From: Oscillatoriales cyanobacterium
Lineage (GTDB): Bacteria > Cyanobacteriota > Cyanobacteriia > Cyanobacteriales > Microcoleaceae
Reading direction: 5' to 3'
Assembly: GCA_004294385.1 (NCBI GenBank)
Contig: REAP01000030.1
Span: 1-42,005, forward strand
Length of the DNA: 42,005 nucleotides
Below, piece after piece: positions 24,181 through 31,401 of the stretch. Below the pieces are notes generated by a model. The model was not told where the DNA came from. It saw only the letters and a program-made list of their open reading frames with translations, and ran no database searches. The position numbers and the translations under genes are program-made. Position 1 is the first letter of the stretch; every line of letters starts with the position of its first letter.

Positions 24181-24223
24181 AGACGGTTATAATTTTATTG
24201 TTGCGAGGTTGTGAGGAAACCTG

Positions 24224-24718
24224 ATGAACGTTCAAGAAGCACTGGCTTTTGCAGATGAAGTGGTCTTTGCGAAAACTGGCAAGCATTTAGATGATATGCA
24301 AGTTGGGGTGATTGAGGGCGTTCTGAAGCGACAAAAGTACGGCGATATTGCTCAAGGGCTGAATTGTACTGAGGGTTATGCTAAAGATGTGGGCTACGAG
24401 CTCTGGGAGTTGTTCTCTGATGCTTTCGGAGAAGATGTTAATAAATTAAATTTGCGATCGGTATTATTACGGAAAGGGATTGTTAATAGTCACAATTTCA
24501 CTATCTTTAATAATGGTAATGTCGCTCGTGGTCATGTAATCGGAACGGTGAATATCTGCACATCACAGGAAGAGTCGCCTGAGTTTTTGCGGGGAAAGCA
24601 GCGGGCGAAAATGGAGGCGATCCAACGTTTGCAAGCAGTAGGTTTGAGCGATGAGCAAATCGCGCAATGCTTGGATCTGACGCTAGAAGAGATTCGACAA
24701 GTCAATTTGACAGAATAA
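24224..24718 (+). CDS. HTH protein with vMAP-like N-terminal domain
   Basis: 164 residues. The N-terminus MNVQEALAFADEVVFAKTGK, then HLDDMQVGVIEGVLKRQKYG, and QGLNCTEGYAKDVGYELWEL matches the helical (vWA-MoxR associated) N-terminal HTH domain that caps many large cyanobacterial NB-ARC, WD40 and similar proteins. Here it is standalone, ending at about residue 90. A short strand region (FTIFNNGNVARGHVIG) follows, and the C-terminus (RLQAVGLSDEQIAQCLDLTL, EEIRQVNL) is a second small helix-turn-helix seen in Rpn-type proteins. It faces away from the graspetide precursor over 199 bases, so it may regulate that pair; this is inference. Confidence 0.7.
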   Translation: MNVQEALAFADEVVFAKTGKHLDDMQVGVIEGVLKRQKYGDIAQGLNCTEGYAKDVGYELWELFSDAFGEDVNKLNLRSVLLRKGIVNSHNFTIFNNGNVARGHVIGTVNICTSQEESPEFLRGKQRAKMEAIQRLQAVGLSDEQIAQCLDLTLEEIRQVNLTE

Positions 24719-25223
24719 GTAGGTTGCTCTAATTAAACGTAAAACGCTTTTCTGTTAGATACCCAAATTCTTTAAGCAGTCGGGTATCTCGGTGTGCTGT
24801 TTTTTGAGGAAATCAGCTATAACTGAAATCTTGCACCAATGTCAATAAAGGGATTTTCGATGGGGGAGGGCGGGTTTGCTTAACCTGTCTGCAAGCTTTA
24901 AGGCTAATGGCGAACCCGCCCCTTGTATATTGAAAGAGGTGCATTTAAATTTACCGTTGGGGGCGGGCGGGTTTATTGAGATTGTTGATTCTTCTTATAT
25001 ATTGTTGGTGAACCCGCCCCTACAGCTAATTGAGGATGGTGTAAGATCTCAGTTATAATTGAAATCAGTCAAGACAGCTTAATTTTCAGTTTATGAATTC
25101 CCGGTGTGGCGGAACATTAGAAAAAATGTCCATCGTCATACCGAGTGGCAAATCCTTAGATGTTTTGATCCTCATTGCCAGATAGATTGAGTCATTTCAG
25201 TGCTAGGAAAAGGAAAGATTACC
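24719..25223. other. 505-base gap filled by a palindromic element
   Basis: About half is the MITE-like element at 24816-25059. The remainder is AT-rich flank and the promoter and ribosome site (AAAGGAAAG) of the Rpn-type gene. No gene visible. Confidence 0.5.
24816..25059. repeat. MITE-like element, TIR family with GGGCGGGTT core
   Basis: Terminal inverted repeats: left TATAACTGAAATCTTGCACC (near 24818), right GGTGTAAGATCTCAGTTATA (25038-25057). Inside are two further inverted repeats of GGGCGGGTTT and GAACCCGCCCC type (24868-24920 and 24964-25021). It shares the terminal repeat with the elements at 30595, 34281 and 41950, which have different cores. No transposase is encoded; the open frame here is spurious. 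Confidence 0.8.
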
Positions 25224-26117
25224 ATGAGATTCATTAACCCCAAAACCGACTTTGCATTCAAAAAGATTTTCGGTTCTAACGAAAGCAAACCAATTTTAAT
25301 CAGCTTTCTGAATGCCATGATTTATGGTGGAAATTCCACCATCACCGACTTAGAAATTATCGATCCGTATTTACCATCCAAAGTCTCTTATCTCAAAGAC
25401 TCTTACCTGGATGTTCAAGCAAAACTTGCAGGAGGCCAAACTGTAATTATTGAGATGCAAGTGTTAAATGTGGCATCTTTTGCAAAACGAGTTGTCTACA
25501 ATACGGCCAAAGCTTACTCAACTCAACTGTTTCGCGGTCAAGGCTACTCTAAATTAAAGCCAGTAATTGCTTTGACAATTACTGACTTTGAAATGTTTGA
25601 CCATGACCAAGAAGTAATTTCTCACTTCGTGTTCAAGGAGAAAGAACGTTTATTTGAGTATCCAGATCCAGGGATGGAAATGATATTTATTGAATTACCG
25701 AAATTCAATAAACAATTGGATGAGTTGGAAACTTTGACTGACAAATGGATTTATTTTATGAAAAATGCTCCCAGTTTGGAAGTAGTGCCGTCCACAATGG
25801 AAGCGGTCACCGAAATACAGCAAGCTTTTGCGATTGCTAATGAAACTAACTTGAATGCTGAAGAGTTGAAAGATTTAGAAGATCGCGAGAGGTATATTCT
25901 GGATCAGCAGGGTGTCTTGCTCAAGGGTATTGAAGAAGGACTCGCGCAAGGAATACAGCAAGGAATAAAGCAAGGAATGCAGCAAGGAATGCAGCAAGGA
26001 ATGAGAGAAAAAGCTCTAGAAATTGCTAGGCAACTTCTCAATGTTCTTGATAATCAAACAATTAGTCAAACTACTGGTTTGAGTGTTGAAGATATCCAAA
26101 ATTTGCGATCGGAATGA
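25224..26117 (+). CDS. Rpn-family PD-(D/E)XK nuclease-like protein
   Basis: 297 residues from the ATG at 25224 (GGAAAG upstream; the GTG at 25200 is less likely). MRFINPKTDFAFKKIFGSNE opens the Rpn/PDDEXK_2 family. SYLDVQAKLAGGQTVIIEMQ carries the nuclease core D...ExQ. KWIYFMKNAP and the C-terminal repeats GIQQGIKQGMQQGMQQGM form a Gln/Gly/Met coiled-coil array, followed by a small HTH-like end (ISQTTGLSVEDIQNL). Family members have DNA-nicking or recombination-promoting activity and are often called putative transposases, but no mobility signals are seen here. It may be a standalone effector. Confidence 0.88.
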   Translation: MRFINPKTDFAFKKIFGSNESKPILISFLNAMIYGGNSTITDLEIIDPYLPSKVSYLKDSYLDVQAKLAGGQTVIIEMQVLNVASFAKRVVYNTAKAYSTQLFRGQGYSKLKPVIALTITDFEMFDHDQEVISHFVFKEKERLFEYPDPGMEMIFIELPKFNKQLDELETLTDKWIYFMKNAPSLEVVPSTMEAVTEIQQAFAIANETNLNAEELKDLEDRERYILDQQGVLLKGIEEGLAQGIQQGIKQGMQQGMQQGMREKALEIARQLLNVLDNQTISQTTGLSVEDIQNLRSE

Positions 26118-26165
26118 AAGGAGGGGAAAAAGCCCGATCGCCCTAACAATCATATTAAGCAAAAA

Positions 26166-26232
26166 ATAGAAGACCCAATACCCAATACCCAATACCCCAT
26201 GCCCCATGCCCAATGCCCCATGCCCAATACCC
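26166..26232. repeat. Heptamer tract (ACCCAAT / CCCCATG / CCCAATG)
   Basis: Mixed heptamer units between the Rpn gene and the phosphatase gene. The frame of the phosphatase can be extended to 26206 through this repeat, so the ATG at 26269 is used. Confidence 0.85.
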
Positions 26233-26268
26233 GTAGACTATTATGAGCACTCAACCAAACTTGATATC

Positions 26269-27117
26269 ATGTATATTTCTCCTGACCAAGACCAAAAAAT
26301 TCGATCGACCATGCGAGAGTGCGGTCAACTAGCCCAAAAACTTGCAGCAGAACCCTTTGAAGTTTCCGAGAAAGGGCCCGATGACTATGTGACCAGTATC
26401 GATCGCCTCCTAGACCAACAGCTATTAACAGCATTTTCTGCGTTGTTTCCTGAAGACGGTATAATTACTGAGGAAAATGTGGCTTCTAGAGCAGCATACT
26501 TAGGTAATTACCGACGGCTTTGGTGCATTGACCCCATTGACGGCACCGCAGAATTTATTCAGGGACAACTCCACTACGCCGTGATGGTAGGACTGCTGCA
26601 AAATGGGGAACCGATCGCAGGCTGGATCTATGCCCCGGCTTTTGACCAAATGTACTTTGGGGGGAAAGATTGGGGATTGTTCCAAACCCTTGGAGACTCG
26701 AAACCGTCTCCGATCGCCATTCACAAACCTCCTGCCCCGACAGCAGATCGTTGTAAAATTATTTTGGGAGACAAAGACCAGAAAAACTATGGTCTGGCGA
26801 TCGCTCAAATGATACCCGGTGTCGAGTTTTATTCCCTCGGCAGCTTTGGCTTAAAAGTTCTCGAAGTCATTAGCGGTCGAGCCTGTTTGTACCTCTACTT
26901 CAACGGTAGGGTCAAAGTGTGGGATACCGCAGGCCCTCTAGCCCTAGCAAAAGCCGCCGGATTAGTCTGCTGCGACTTGCAAGGTCAACCTCTGAGGTGG
27001 ACACCCGATGCCCTCGATCGGTCAACTCTGGCCCACTCTCAGACGATCGCGATCGGTCGGCCGGAGTACATAGAATCTCTGTTGGCGAAAGTTCGCATAG
27101 CAGTGGAAGGGTCGTAA
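26269..27117 (+). CDS. Inositol-monophosphatase/CysQ-like phosphatase
   Basis: 282 residues from the ATG at 26269. The lithium-sensitive phosphatase motifs are present: EKGPDDYVTSIDR near the N-terminus, metal-binding EE in ITEENVA, the DPIDGTAEFIQG box, and VKVWDTAGPLALAKAAG at the end. The family hydrolyses inositol monophosphate, 3'-phosphoadenosine 5'-phosphate or fructose-bisphosphate in an Mg2+-dependent way. Exact substrate not decidable; CysQ-type 3'(2'),5'-bisphosphate nucleotidase is my best guess. It is monocistronic, with the Crp gene 158 bases downstream in the same direction. Confidence 0.9.
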   Translation: MYISPDQDQKIRSTMRECGQLAQKLAAEPFEVSEKGPDDYVTSIDRLLDQQLLTAFSALFPEDGIITEENVASRAAYLGNYRRLWCIDPIDGTAEFIQGQLHYAVMVGLLQNGEPIAGWIYAPAFDQMYFGGKDWGLFQTLGDSKPSPIAIHKPPAPTADRCKIILGDKDQKNYGLAIAQMIPGVEFYSLGSFGLKVLEVISGRACLYLYFNGRVKVWDTAGPLALAKAAGLVCCDLQGQPLRWTPDALDRSTLAHSQTIAIGRPEYIESLLAKVRIAVEGS

Positions 27118-27275
27118 ACCCGTTGAGTTTGAAAGAATCTGTGGATTTTGCGTGAACCGCGCCTCAGCGCCCTTATGATCAATTAAAGGAACAATAGATG
27201 ATTTTTTTTCAAGCAGCGATCGTTCCCTAGCTGTTGACTATCGCCTAATCATATTTCCCACCTCAGCGAATTTGC

Positions 27276-27956
27276 ATGAAGACAGAAGCTTTCAGTGAGC
27301 TTTTCCCCCTGTTTAAGGGTGCTAACCCAGAAACCTTGGGAGGGCTACTATCAAATGCCGTCAAACACGAGTATCCCGCAGGTAGAGCCGTTTTGATGGA
27401 AGATTCCTGGGGTAACGCTATTTACTTTGTAGTGTCCGGGTGGGTCAAAGTTCGGCACCTGTCTGGCGATCGAGCCATATCGATGGCTATTTTGGGTAGG
27501 GGTGCATTCTTCGGCGAAATGGCGATTCTTGACGAATCTCCGCGATCGAATGACGTACTTGCTTTATCACCCGTGCGACTAATCAGCGTTACCGCCCAGC
27601 GATTTATCCAAACCCTGTTCAAAGATCCGCAATTGCACCACCGAATGCTGCAACTGATGGTACGGCGACTCCGCCAAACAAATCTCCGCTATCAACTCCG
27701 CAACCGCCAACCAGCAGTTAAACTAGCAAATACCTTAGTCGAGCTGGCAGAAAACTATGGTCAGAAAACTGCACAAGGCAAAGATATCTTTAATATCCCT
27801 TATCAAGACTTAGCTGATGTGACAGAGATCGGCATAGATGAAACCAGCAAAATTATGGAAAAACTGGATAGCAAAGGCTGGATCGGTGTCGATCCAGAAC
27901 GCCAAACTATCCATTTGATCAACCTCAAGCACTTGATTAATTTAGCAAGTCAATGA
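27276..27956 (+). CDS. Crp/Fnr-family transcriptional regulator
   Basis: 226 residues. The N-terminal cyclic-nucleotide-type beta barrel has YPAGRAVLMEDSWGNAIYFV, GWVKVRHLSGDRAISMAILG and RGAFFGEMAILDESPRSNDV. The C-terminal winged helix has IPYQDLADVTEIGIDETSKI as the recognition region. The ligand pocket motif GEMAILDE-x-PRS is close to the cAMP-binding FGELALIYNxPRAA type, so a cyclic nucleotide could bind, though this is not certain. It is not NtcA-like in length or motif. Its stop overlaps the start of the M61 peptidase gene by four bases (ATGA), so the two are co-transcribed. Confidence 0.93.
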   Translation: MKTEAFSELFPLFKGANPETLGGLLSNAVKHEYPAGRAVLMEDSWGNAIYFVVSGWVKVRHLSGDRAISMAILGRGAFFGEMAILDESPRSNDVLALSPVRLISVTAQRFIQTLFKDPQLHHRMLQLMVRRLRQTNLRYQLRNRQPAVKLANTLVELAENYGQKTAQGKDIFNIPYQDLADVTEIGIDETSKIMEKLDSKGWIGVDPERQTIHLINLKHLINLASQ

Positions 27957-29827
27957 TTGATTTCACCTCTTTGGATACCTCGTCCGTTGCTACGAACCTG
28001 CCAATGCAACTAACAGCACCGACAATTGAATATTCGGTGGCAATGCCCAATCCTGAATCTCACCTGTTTGAAGTGACTTTGCGCGTGCAAGGTTGGTCAG
28101 AGTCGGTGATGGATTTGAAAATGCCGGTCTGGACTCCCGGTTCTTACTTGGTTCGAGAGTATGCCAAACACCTGCAAGATTTTCGATCGACCACTGTGGG
28201 CGATCGATCTTTATCTTGGAGCAAAACTAGCAAGAATCACTGGCAAATCGAGACTGATTCAGTTTCGGATATAACGGTTAACTACCGGATTTTTGCTAAC
28301 GAACTGACAGTGCGAACTAATCATTTAGATTCCACTCACGGTTATTTCAATCCAGCAGCTCTATGCTTTTTCTTGCCGGGATTTGAGCGCAATTGTTACA
28401 CTATAAAAGTTGTGCCACATCGACCGGAATGGCGAATTGTCACTACTTTGCCAGCAGTTTCCGGGCAAGAAAATACTTTCGCTGCTGCGGATTTTGACAC
28501 TCTCGTAGATACTCCTTTTGAGATTGGCTATCACGATTCATACGATTTTGAAGTGATGGGAAAAACCCATCAGCTAGTGATTTGGGGGAAAGGCAATTTA
28601 GAATCGGAGTCGGTGATTCGAGACATCCAAAAAGTGATCGAAGTCGAGGCCAAAATGTTCGGTGGCTTGCCCTACGAGCGTTATGTATTTTTGCTACATT
28701 TGTCGGGGTCTGGTTTTGGGGGTTTGGAACACAAGGATAGTTGCACTCTGAATTATCCGCGTTTTGGTTTTCGGAATAGGGACAAGTACGATCGCTTTAT
28801 TCAGTTGGTGGCTCATGAGTTTTTTCACCTCTGGAATGTCAAGCGCATCCGACCGAAAGCTCTAGAATTATTTGATTACGAACAAGAAAATTATACTCCT
28901 TCTTTGTGGTTTTCCGAAGGTACGACCAGTTATTACGATTTAGTAATTCCTTTTCGATCAGGTCTCTACGGTGTGAAGGGTTTCTTACATGGTCTGGGTA
29001 AGGAAATCACTCGATTGCAGACGACTCCGGGGCGCAACGTGCAATCTGCTAGTGAGTCGAGTTGGGATACTTGGATTAAGCTTTACCGCAGGGATAGTAA
29101 TAGCGATAATTCGCAAATTTCTTATTACTTGAAAGGGGAATTAGTTTCGTTTTTGTTGGATTTGTTGATTCGGGCAAAACACGGCAATGAGCGATCGCTT
29201 GATGATGTGATGCGTTTGATGTGGGAGCAATTTGGTCAGCCTAATTTTGCTCAAAATAACGGGTCAAATAAATATGGAAGTGATGCAATAACTGGGATTA
29301 ATTCATTACCATCAGAAATTGGTTTTACTCCAGAACAGTTACAATCTGTAATTGAATCTGTTGCTGACATCGATTTGAGTGACTTTTTGGCGCGCTATAT
29401 TGACGGGACGGATGAGTTGCCTTATGACAAATATCTGGAACCTTTTGGACTGCAAATTGCGATCGATGAAACTAGCGAAATCCCTAGCCTGGGTTGGACT
29501 TTGGGAGTGGAAAACGGACGGGAAATGGTTAAATTTGTCGAAGTTGGAGCTCCCGCACAGTTGGCGGGAATTGACGCTGGGGACGAGTTACTGGCGATCG
29601 ACGGTTTTCGGGTAAATTCAGAACAAGCGGGGGATAGGTTGAAGGATTATCGGTCTGGAGACGCGATCGAGGTGACAGTCTTTCACCAAGACGAACTGCG
29701 GACTTGTCGCGTTACTCTGGCCCCGCCACGGCCTGGCCGTTATCAGATTGTCCCAGTGGAACAGCCAAGTTCTATTCAGAAACAAAACTTTACTGGATGG
29801 CTGGGAGTTCCTCTATCGAAACTGTGA
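27953..29827 (+). CDS. M61 glycyl aminopeptidase-like protein with PDZ domain
   Basis: 624 residues. Residues ~15-190 are the M61 N-terminal beta domain (MPVWTPGSYLVREYAKHLQD). The catalytic domain has the zinc motif HEFFHLWNVKRIRP (His288, Glu289, His292) and the third ligand Glu322 in WFSEGTTSYYDL. A PDZ-like domain follows near ~515-600 (VEVGAPAQLAGIDAGDELLA, IDGFRVN). All catalytic residues are intact. No signal peptide is visible, so it is probably cytoplasmic. It removes N-terminal glycine or other small residues in characterised relatives. Coupling with the Crp gene (ATGA overlap) suggests a regulated function. The start could also be an internal ATG. Confidence 0.94.
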   Translation: MIDFTSLDTSSVATNLPMQLTAPTIEYSVAMPNPESHLFEVTLRVQGWSESVMDLKMPVWTPGSYLVREYAKHLQDFRSTTVGDRSLSWSKTSKNHWQIETDSVSDITVNYRIFANELTVRTNHLDSTHGYFNPAALCFFLPGFERNCYTIKVVPHRPEWRIVTTLPAVSGQENTFAAADFDTLVDTPFEIGYHDSYDFEVMGKTHQLVIWGKGNLESESVIRDIQKVIEVEAKMFGGLPYERYVFLLHLSGSGFGGLEHKDSCTLNYPRFGFRNRDKYDRFIQLVAHEFFHLWNVKRIRPKALELFDYEQENYTPSLWFSEGTTSYYDLVIPFRSGLYGVKGFLHGLGKEITRLQTTPGRNVQSASESSWDTWIKLYRRDSNSDNSQISYYLKGELVSFLLDLLIRAKHGNERSLDDVMRLMWEQFGQPNFAQNNGSNKYGSDAITGINSLPSEIGFTPEQLQSVIESVADIDLSDFLARYIDGTDELPYDKYLEPFGLQIAIDETSEIPSLGWTLGVENGREMVKFVEVGAPAQLAGIDAGDELLAIDGFRVNSEQAGDRLKDYRSGDAIEVTVFHQDELRTCRVTLAPPRPGRYQIVPVEQPSSIQKQNFTGWLGVPLSKL

Positions 29828-29837
29828 CATGATTATT

Positions 29838-30024
29838 AGTAGTTATTTGTTAGTAGTTATTTGTTAGTTGGCCGTTGACAGTTGACAGTTGACAGTTGGC
29901 AGTTGACCTTTGTTGTTCTAACAAATAACAATTAACAAATAACAATTAACAAATAACAATTACCAATTCCCAATTACCAATTACCAATTCCCAATTCCCA
30001 ATTACCCATTACCAATTACCCATT
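29838..30024. repeat. Mixed heptamer tracts between M61 and TerB genes
   Basis: Units of the types AGTTATTTG, TTGACAG, AACAAAT, AATTACC, and AATTCCC occupy almost all of the gap. The TerB-like gene starts directly after. Confidence 0.85.
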
Positions 30025-30029
30025 TTTTT

Positions 30030-30503
30030 ATGCAAACCCCACCTCCTCCATCCATTACGCCCCGCCAGATGAACTTGTTGAGAATTGTTGCTTCTATGGC
30101 ATGGGCTGACGGAGAATTAGCAACAGAAGAAGTCAATTTAATGCTTAATCGCTTTTGCGGTTTGTTTGCCGCCGATATGGATGGGCAACAATTGCAACAA
30201 GAACTCCGCGACTACGTTATGCAAAATATTCCTCTTGATGAGTTGATTCACCAACTAGAAAGTCAGGAGGAAAAGGAATTGGTGCTGCAACTCGGCTATG
30301 AAGTGATTGCATCTAGTTCTCGCACTCCCGATGAACCCAAAATTAATGCTGAAGAAGCCGCAGCTTATCAAAAATTAGTGCAGTTGCTGAATCTGCCAGA
30401 GGATGCTGTCAAGCGGATTGAAGCGGAAGCATCGGCGGCATCTACTTCGGAGGGAATTGTAGAGAAGATGGCTCATAAATTAGAACATTTTATTAAGGGC
30501 TAA
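30030..30503 (+). CDS. TerB-like (tellurite-resistance fold) protein
   Basis: 157 residues, all-helical. MNLLRIVASMAWADGELATE and EVNLMLNRFCGLFA form the first TerB helical pair with the conserved acidic ADGE metal-type motif. A second acidic site lies in TPDEPKINAEEAAAYQKL near residues 95-110. These match the paired acidic sites of the TerB domain. The family is implicated in stress and membrane-associated complexes; no reaction is known. No ter genes are near. It lies downstream of the M61 gene after heptamer repeats and is followed by the palindromic elements. Confidence 0.75.
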   Translation: MQTPPPPSITPRQMNLLRIVASMAWADGELATEEVNLMLNRFCGLFAADMDGQQLQQELRDYVMQNIPLDELIHQLESQEEKELVLQLGYEVIASSSRTPDEPKINAEEAAAYQKLVQLLNLPEDAVKRIEAEASAASTSEGIVEKMAHKLEHFIKG

Positions 30504-30522
30504 TTTAGGATTTGCCTTTTCC

Positions 30523-30716
30523 GAACAGGCAAGATGCCTGTTCCACAAAGATTGAATTTGATTGTGGAACAGGCATCTTGCCTGTTCTTAAGAATGGTAC
30601 AAAATATGAGTTATATCTGAAATATTGTACCATTCTGAATAAGCCTTTCAAGGGCGGGCAGGATGCCCACCCCACAATCAAATTGACTTTTTGTGGAACA
30701 GGCATCTTGCCTGTTA
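30523..30716. repeat. MITE-like elements fused at their terminal repeats
   Basis: GAACAGGCAAGATGCCTGTT (30523) and its inverse GTGGAACAGGCATCTTGCCT flank a 12-base spacer. Then a terminal-repeat junction (AATGGTACAAAATATGAGTT, ATATCTGAAATATTGTACCA) joins a second element whose left core is GGGCGGGCAGGATGCCCACC and right core GTGGAACAGGCATCTTGCCT. It lies between convergent genes and is likely transcribed into strong hairpins, so it may also terminate both. Confidence 0.85.
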
Positions 30717-30731
30717 ATCGAGAATGCGTTA

Positions 30732-31262
30732 TTAATGCGGTAACTTGCTCAAAGCGTGCCAACCTTTAAAGCCGACAATTCCATCGGGTGATAAACCCTT
30801 ATTGGTTTGGAACTGTATCACTGCTACTTTTGTCATTGTCCCAAAGAATCCGTCCACAAAACCGAAATAGTATCCATTCAATTTCAAGACATTCTGAAGA
30901 ACTTTGACAGCATTACCTGAACTACCATTCATCAGAATCGGCATATTCACAGGTGCACCAGAGTATAGTGCTTGCCAAGTTATAGAACCGACAACTCCAT
31001 CTTCTGTTAAAAAGACACGGTGCTGATAGCTTTTGACGGCGCTTTGAACTTGGATGCCGAAAATACCATCAATCAAACCGAAATAATATCCCCAATGAAA
31101 TAGAAGCTGTTCTAGTTCCTTGACAGCTTGACCTGTAGAACCAAGCTGTAAAGTGGGTTTGACTAATCCAGATGATTGAGTAATTGTAAGAGTTGATTCA
31201 GAAGTAGGATCAGCGACGAGAGTCATAGCTTGATTATTGAGGCTTGTTTGTTCTGTGTACAT
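30732..31262 (-). CDS. Peptidoglycan-binding protein with two PG_binding_1 repeats
   Basis: 176 residues, ATG at 31262 preceded by GAGG. Two repeats of the three-helix peptidoglycan-binding domain at ~42-100 (LQLGSTGQAVKELEQLLFHW, GIFGIQVQSAVKSYQ, GVVGSITWQAL) and ~108-172 (MNGSSGNAVKVLQNVLKLNG, GFFGTMTKVAVIQFQ, GIVGFKGWHAL). There is no catalytic domain and no clear signal peptide. The N-terminal 40 residues are polar and uncharacteristic. It probably binds cell-wall glycan in an accessory role, or mediates phage-lysin-like attachment. Upstream promoter region 31263-31401 has TTTGAGTGTCACT-type repeats. Confidence 0.87.
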   Translation of the reverse strand: MYTEQTSLNNQAMTLVADPTSESTLTITQSSGLVKPTLQLGSTGQAVKELEQLLFHWGYYFGLIDGIFGIQVQSAVKSYQHRVFLTEDGVVGSITWQALYSGAPVNMPILMNGSSGNAVKVLQNVLKLNGYYFGFVDGFFGTMTKVAVIQFQTNKGLSPDGIVGFKGWHALSKLPH

Positions 31263-31401
31263 GATGGAATTCCTCTGTGCGTTTGAGTGTTTGCATTTGA
31301 TATTTCAGGTATAACTAATCGGTTTTGTGGTTGCACAGTCGCTTTTTATAGTGACACTTATGTGTGCTACCACATTTGAGTGTCACTCATTTGAGTTTCA
31401 T

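Noticed and set aside
24876..25058. 60-codon open frame
   Set aside because: It lies wholly in the palindromic element and is explained by the inverted repeats.
25224..26117. Active transposon based on the Rpn-type gene
   Set aside because: No terminal inverted repeats or target duplications flank the gene; the nearby MITE-like element ends before it and is found elsewhere without such a gene.
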